Shown here one piece after another: positions 7,027 through 8,908 of a stretch of 8,908 nucleotides of DNA. Position numbers and translations under genes: made by a program. Origin of the DNA: Paracoccaceae bacterium (lineage in GTDB: Bacteria; Pseudomonadota; Alphaproteobacteria; Rhodobacterales; Rhodobacteraceae); contig JALQYS010000547.1 of the NCBI GenBank assembly GCA_023254015.1, forward strand, positions 1 through 8,908, in the 5' to 3' direction. The notes under the pieces were generated by a model. It did no database searches, was not told the DNA's origin, and was given only the letters and a program-made list of their open reading frames with translations. Each line of letters starts with the position of its first letter. Positions within the stretch are counted from its first letter, which is position 1.

Positions 7027-7060
7027 GGTCTGAGATAGACCGGGCGCGTGGCAAGGTCAC
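7027..7060 (-). promoter_or_regulatory. Candidate promoter of the hyuA-like gene with inverted repeat over the -10
   Basis: On the - strand GTGACC (7060-7055) resembles a -35 box. After 17 bases TATCTC (7037-7032) resembles a -10, placing a start near 7025, about 20 bases before the gene. GGTCT (7027-7031) and AGACC (7037-7041) form a perfect inverted repeat around the -10, a place where a repressor could block polymerase. The boxes match consensus only partly, so this is a prediction. Confidence 0.4.
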
Positions 7061-7068
7061 CCCGGGGC

Positions 7069-7085
7069 GCGACATTTTCTGTCGC
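7069..7085. promoter_or_regulatory. Operator-like inverted repeat upstream of the hyuA-like gene
   Basis: GCGACA (7069-7074) and TGTCGC (7080-7085) are perfect inverted half-sites separated by the AT-rich TTTTC. The 6-5-6 spacing and AT-rich centre in very GC-rich DNA look like the binding site of a dimeric regulator. It sits just upstream of the candidate -35. A further TGTCGC half-site occurs at 7015-7020, overlapping the end of the ribosome site. No regulator gene is present in the window. Confidence 0.45.
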
Positions 7086-7096
7086 ACGTCCGACCC

Positions 7097-7166
7097 CTCC
7101 TCGGGCGCGCTGCGCGCTTCTCGTCGGGAGACGCCCCCCCCGAGGAGCGGCGAAGCCGACGACGAG
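7097..7166. repeat. Complex palindromic element between the MFS and hyuA-like genes
   Basis: Several nested inverted repeats lie within 70 bases. CTCCTCGGG (7097-7105) pairs perfectly with CCCGAGGAG (7139-7147). GCGCGC-T-GCGCGC (7105-7117) is self-complementary. CTCGTCG (7120-7126) pairs with CGACGAG (7160-7166). CGGC-GAA-GCCG (7148-7158) is a small hairpin. A run of eight C lies at 7134-7141. The arrangement looks like a REP-type intergenic palindromic repeat, and it lies right after the MFS stop where it could also end or stabilise the MFS transcript. Whether it recurs in the genome cannot be seen here. Confidence 0.5.
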
Positions 7167-7187
7167 GGCCCCTTCAGCCGCGCCCGA

Positions 7188-8330
7188 TCAGCTGCGGCGG
7201 GCCATCAGCCGGGCCAGGAGCGGCACGAGGATCAGGGCGGCCGCGGCAAAGACGAAGGCAAAGCGCAGGCCCAAGGTGCCCGCGACAAATCCAAAACCGG
7301 GCGGGCCGATGAAATAGCCGAAATAGCCCAGAAGTGTCGCGCGGGCCACGGCGCGGGCGCGGGCTTCGGGCGCGGCACGCGCGCCCACCAGCGAAAAGGC
7401 CGTGGGTGCGATGACCGACGATCCGATCCCCATGATGACAAAGCCGGCATAGGCCATCAGCGGCGACACCGCCGCGGCCACGCATAGCGCGCCCGCCGCC
7501 GAAATCGCCGCCCCGCCGGTCAGAAGCGCCACCGGATTGATCCGGCCCGCCACCCCTTGTCCGACCAGCCGCGCCACGCCCATCGTCAGGGCGAGCATCG
7601 CCGGGCCAAGGGCGCCATGGGCCGGCGATCCGCCCAGCGTCTGTTCGATATGCAGCGCCGACCAGTTCTCGGCGGCGTTTTCCGTCAGAAAGGCGATGAA
7701 CACCATGCCGCCGCCGATCACCGGCACAAGGCCAAGACCAGGGCCCGAGCCTTTGGGCGGGCGGGCAAGGCCGTCGATCCGGCCGTCCTTCTCCAGCGTC
7801 AGCAGGCAGAACAGGGCCGCCAGCGCGGCCATGCTTCCCAGCACCCAGCCGGGCGACCATCCGGCCTGCCGCATGACCCCGGTTAAAATGGAACCGCCGG
7901 CATAGCCGAAGGAATAGGCGGCGTGGCACAGGTTCATCAGATGCACGCCCCGGCTGGCCTCCATCGCGGCGACGCGGGCGTTCATCAGCACATCGGTCAT
8001 GCCGGTGCCGAAACCGGCCACCATCATGGCCAGCGGGAACATCCAGAGGTCCGCCGCCTGTCCGGGCAGCACAAAGCCCACGCACATCAGCGCCGTCGCC
8101 ACGGGCAGGGCCACCCGGCCAAAGGCAACCCCGGCGGCTGGGGCGATCAGCATGGCCGTGACCGCCGCGACCGGCGTCATGAACATCAACAGGCCCATCT
8201 GCGCCTCGTCCACACCCAGCATGGCCTTGAGGTCGGGCAGGGCGGCAGCGAAACTGCCCCACAGAATGCCCATGGCCGCAAAGGCAGCGACGGCGGGGCG
8301 CGACAGGAACAGAAGCGACAGAAACGGCAT
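7188..8330 (-). CDS. MFS transporter, YbjJ/fucose-permease-like
   Basis: A major facilitator superfamily inner-membrane carrier, substrate unknown. From ATG 8330 it has 380 residues with about twelve hydrophobic segments in two halves and a charged central loop near residues 179-198 (LEKDGRIDGLARPPKGSGPG). The segment GFGTGMTDVLMNARVAAMEASRG (106-128) followed by LMNLCHAAYSFGYAGGS, and the half-two segment TENAAENWSALHIEQTLG (216-233), resemble the E. coli YbjJ/fucose-permease branch, which is my best guess from memory of the family. The frame stays open to an ATG at 8411, but the extra 27 residues are charged, unlike a transporter N-terminus, and would cover the promoter region. ATG 8330 starts directly before the first helix. 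Its ribosome site is weak (GCGAGAC). It lies on the same strand as the hyuA-like gene, 186 bases upstream of it, and is divergent from rplY. Confidence 0.9.
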   Translation of the reverse strand: MPFLSLLFLSRPAVAAFAAMGILWGSFAAALPDLKAMLGVDEAQMGLLMFMTPVAAVTAMLIAPAAGVAFGRVALPVATALMCVGFVLPGQAADLWMFPLAMMVAGFGTGMTDVLMNARVAAMEASRGVHLMNLCHAAYSFGYAGGSILTGVMRQAGWSPGWVLGSMAALAALFCLLTLEKDGRIDGLARPPKGSGPGLGLVPVIGGGMVFIAFLTENAAENWSALHIEQTLGGSPAHGALGPAMLALTMGVARLVGQGVAGRINPVALLTGGAAISAAGALCVAAAVSPLMAYAGFVIMGIGSSVIAPTAFSLVGARAAPEARARAVARATLLGYFGYFIGPPGFGFVAGTLGLRFAFVFAAAALILVPLLARLMARRS

Positions 8331-8358
8331 GAAAGTCTCGCACTCAGGAAAGATGAGC

Positions 8359-8364
8359 GCTATA
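8359..8364 (-). promoter_or_regulatory. Possible -10 box for the MFS gene
   Basis: TATAGC on the - strand lies about 28 bases before the MFS start, in the context CGTATAGCGC. No convincing -35 is seen at normal spacing. A small inverted repeat CGCGG-CAAAC-CCGCG (8365-8379) lies just upstream of the box and could be a regulator site. Weak prediction. Confidence 0.3.
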
Positions 8365-8430
8365 CGCGGCAAACCCGCGCGGCGCGTCTCTTGCCGACAC
8401 TCCAATTCCACCCGCGACGGAAATTCCTGC

Positions 8431-8459
8431 TTTCCCTTTCGCCCGATCCCCGCTATAGG
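8431..8459 (+). promoter_or_regulatory. Candidate promoter of rplY
   Basis: TATAGG (8454-8459) in CGCTATAGG is a good -10 for this group. TTTCCC (8431-8436), 17 bases earlier, is a weak -35. The transcript would start near 8466, giving a leader of about 50 bases before rplY. Confidence 0.45.
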
Positions 8460-8503
8460 CCCCCGGTCGCGCCATGCACCCTTGGAGGATGGCGGACTTA
8501 TTC

Positions 8504-8510
8504 AAGGAGA
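8504..8510 (+). promoter_or_regulatory. Ribosome binding site of rplY
   Basis: AAGGAGA lies 5 bases before ATG 8516. This strong site decides the start against an in-frame ATG at 8474, which would add 14 residues and has no comparable site upstream. Confidence 0.8.
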
Positions 8511-8515
8511 GAACC

Positions 8516-8908
8516 ATGGCTCGTGAAGCTGAAGATTTCATCGCCGCGGTACGGACGGGGACAGGCAAGGGGGCCGCTCGTCAAGCTCGTCGTGAGGGCT
8601 ACGTACCGGGCATCGTTTATGGCGACGGCAAAGAGCCGGTGGCCCTGAACATCGCCTACAACTACCTGCTGAAGCGCCTGAAGCAAGGCCGTTTCCTGCA
8701 GTCGCTGTTCAACCTGAAGGTTGAAGGCCAGCCGGACGTTCATGTCGTCTGCCGCGGCGTGCAGCGTGATGTGGTCAAGGATCTGCCGACCCACGTCGAT
8801 TTCATGCGCATCCATGACGATTCGAAGATCGAACTCTTCATCCATGTCGAGTTCGTCAATCACGAAGCCAGCCCCGGCCTGAAGCGCGGCGGCACGCTGA
8901 CCGTGATC
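8516..8908 (+). CDS. rplY: 50S ribosomal protein bL25 (Ctc form), 5' part
   Basis: bL25 binds 5S rRNA in the large ribosomal subunit. The longer form with an added C-terminal domain is called Ctc or TL5. The first 131 codons are present and the frame runs off the window end without a stop, so the gene is partial. Recognisable segments are GKGAARQARREGYVPGIVYGDGKEPVALNI (the L25 signature around residues 18-47), then the 5S-rRNA-binding beta-barrel, then VKDLPTHVDFMRIHDDSKIELFIHVEFVNHEASPGLKRGGTL at the start of the C-terminal domain. This domain shows it is the long Ctc form, which is usually near 200 residues. It is divergent from the MFS gene and has its own promoter and strong ribosome site. 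In many bacteria pth follows, but that would be outside the window. Confidence 0.96.
   Translation, partial: MAREAEDFIAAVRTGTGKGAARQARREGYVPGIVYGDGKEPVALNIAYNYLLKRLKQGRFLQSLFNLKVEGQPDVHVVCRGVQRDVVKDLPTHVDFMRIHDDSKIELFIHVEFVNHEASPGLKRGGTLTVI

Noticed and set aside
5004..7487. 827-codon open frame on the + strand opposite the hyuA-like gene
   Set aside because: The translation is a Gly/Arg/His/Gln-rich shadow that runs through the promoter and palindrome region. The - strand frame gives a complete hydantoinase-family protein.
8331..8411. Extended MFS start at 8411
   Set aside because: The extra 27 residues are charged and would overlap the likely promoter. The ATG at 8330 sits right before the first membrane helix.

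Overview
The window is high-GC DNA from an alphaproteobacterium, most likely of the Rhodobacteraceae (Rhodobacter/Paracoccus type). The evidence is strong G/C bias at codon third positions, the protein sequences of the cell-wall genes, the bL25/Ctc-type ribosomal protein, and CTATA-type -10 boxes. No marker in the window fixes the genus.

Left part (1-4400, + strand): a piece of the division and cell wall (dcw) cluster, in the order ftsI (3' end only), murE, murF, mraY. murE/murF and murF/mraY each overlap by one base, so they are co-transcribed and probably translationally coupled. Together they add meso-diaminopimelate to the UDP-MurNAc dipeptide (MurE), add D-Ala-D-Ala (MurF), move the finished pentapeptide to undecaprenyl phosphate in the inner membrane (MraY), and cross-link peptidoglycan at the septum (FtsI). 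The promoter lies outside the window.

Middle (4401-5000): the cluster stops at mraY where murD would usually follow. A stretch of about 360 bases has no convincing gene but several hairpins. It is followed by an elongator tRNA-Met gene on the - strand with its own promoter and a plausible terminator. The tRNA has a U-C mismatch in the acceptor stem as read here.

Right part (5001-8330, - strand): a stand-alone hydantoinase/oxoprolinase A-type protein with no B subunit beside it, and upstream of it, on the same strand, a 12-helix-type MFS transporter. The 180-base gap between them holds a strong palindromic element, a 17-base operator-like inverted repeat, and a candidate promoter for the hyuA-like gene with a second small inverted repeat over its -10. 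The two genes may share a physiological role (uptake or export plus turnover of one compound), but the substrate cannot be read from the sequence.

Far right (8331-8908): a divergent promoter region, then the start of rplY (50S protein bL25/Ctc) on the + strand, cut by the window edge.

Most of the window is ordinary core genome. The parts worth a second look are the dcw break, the orphan hyuA with its operator-like repeats, the palindromes flanking it, and the tRNA mismatch. I found no CRISPR array, transposase, toxin-antitoxin pair or recognisable phage gene, and nothing that amounts to a clearly undescribed system.
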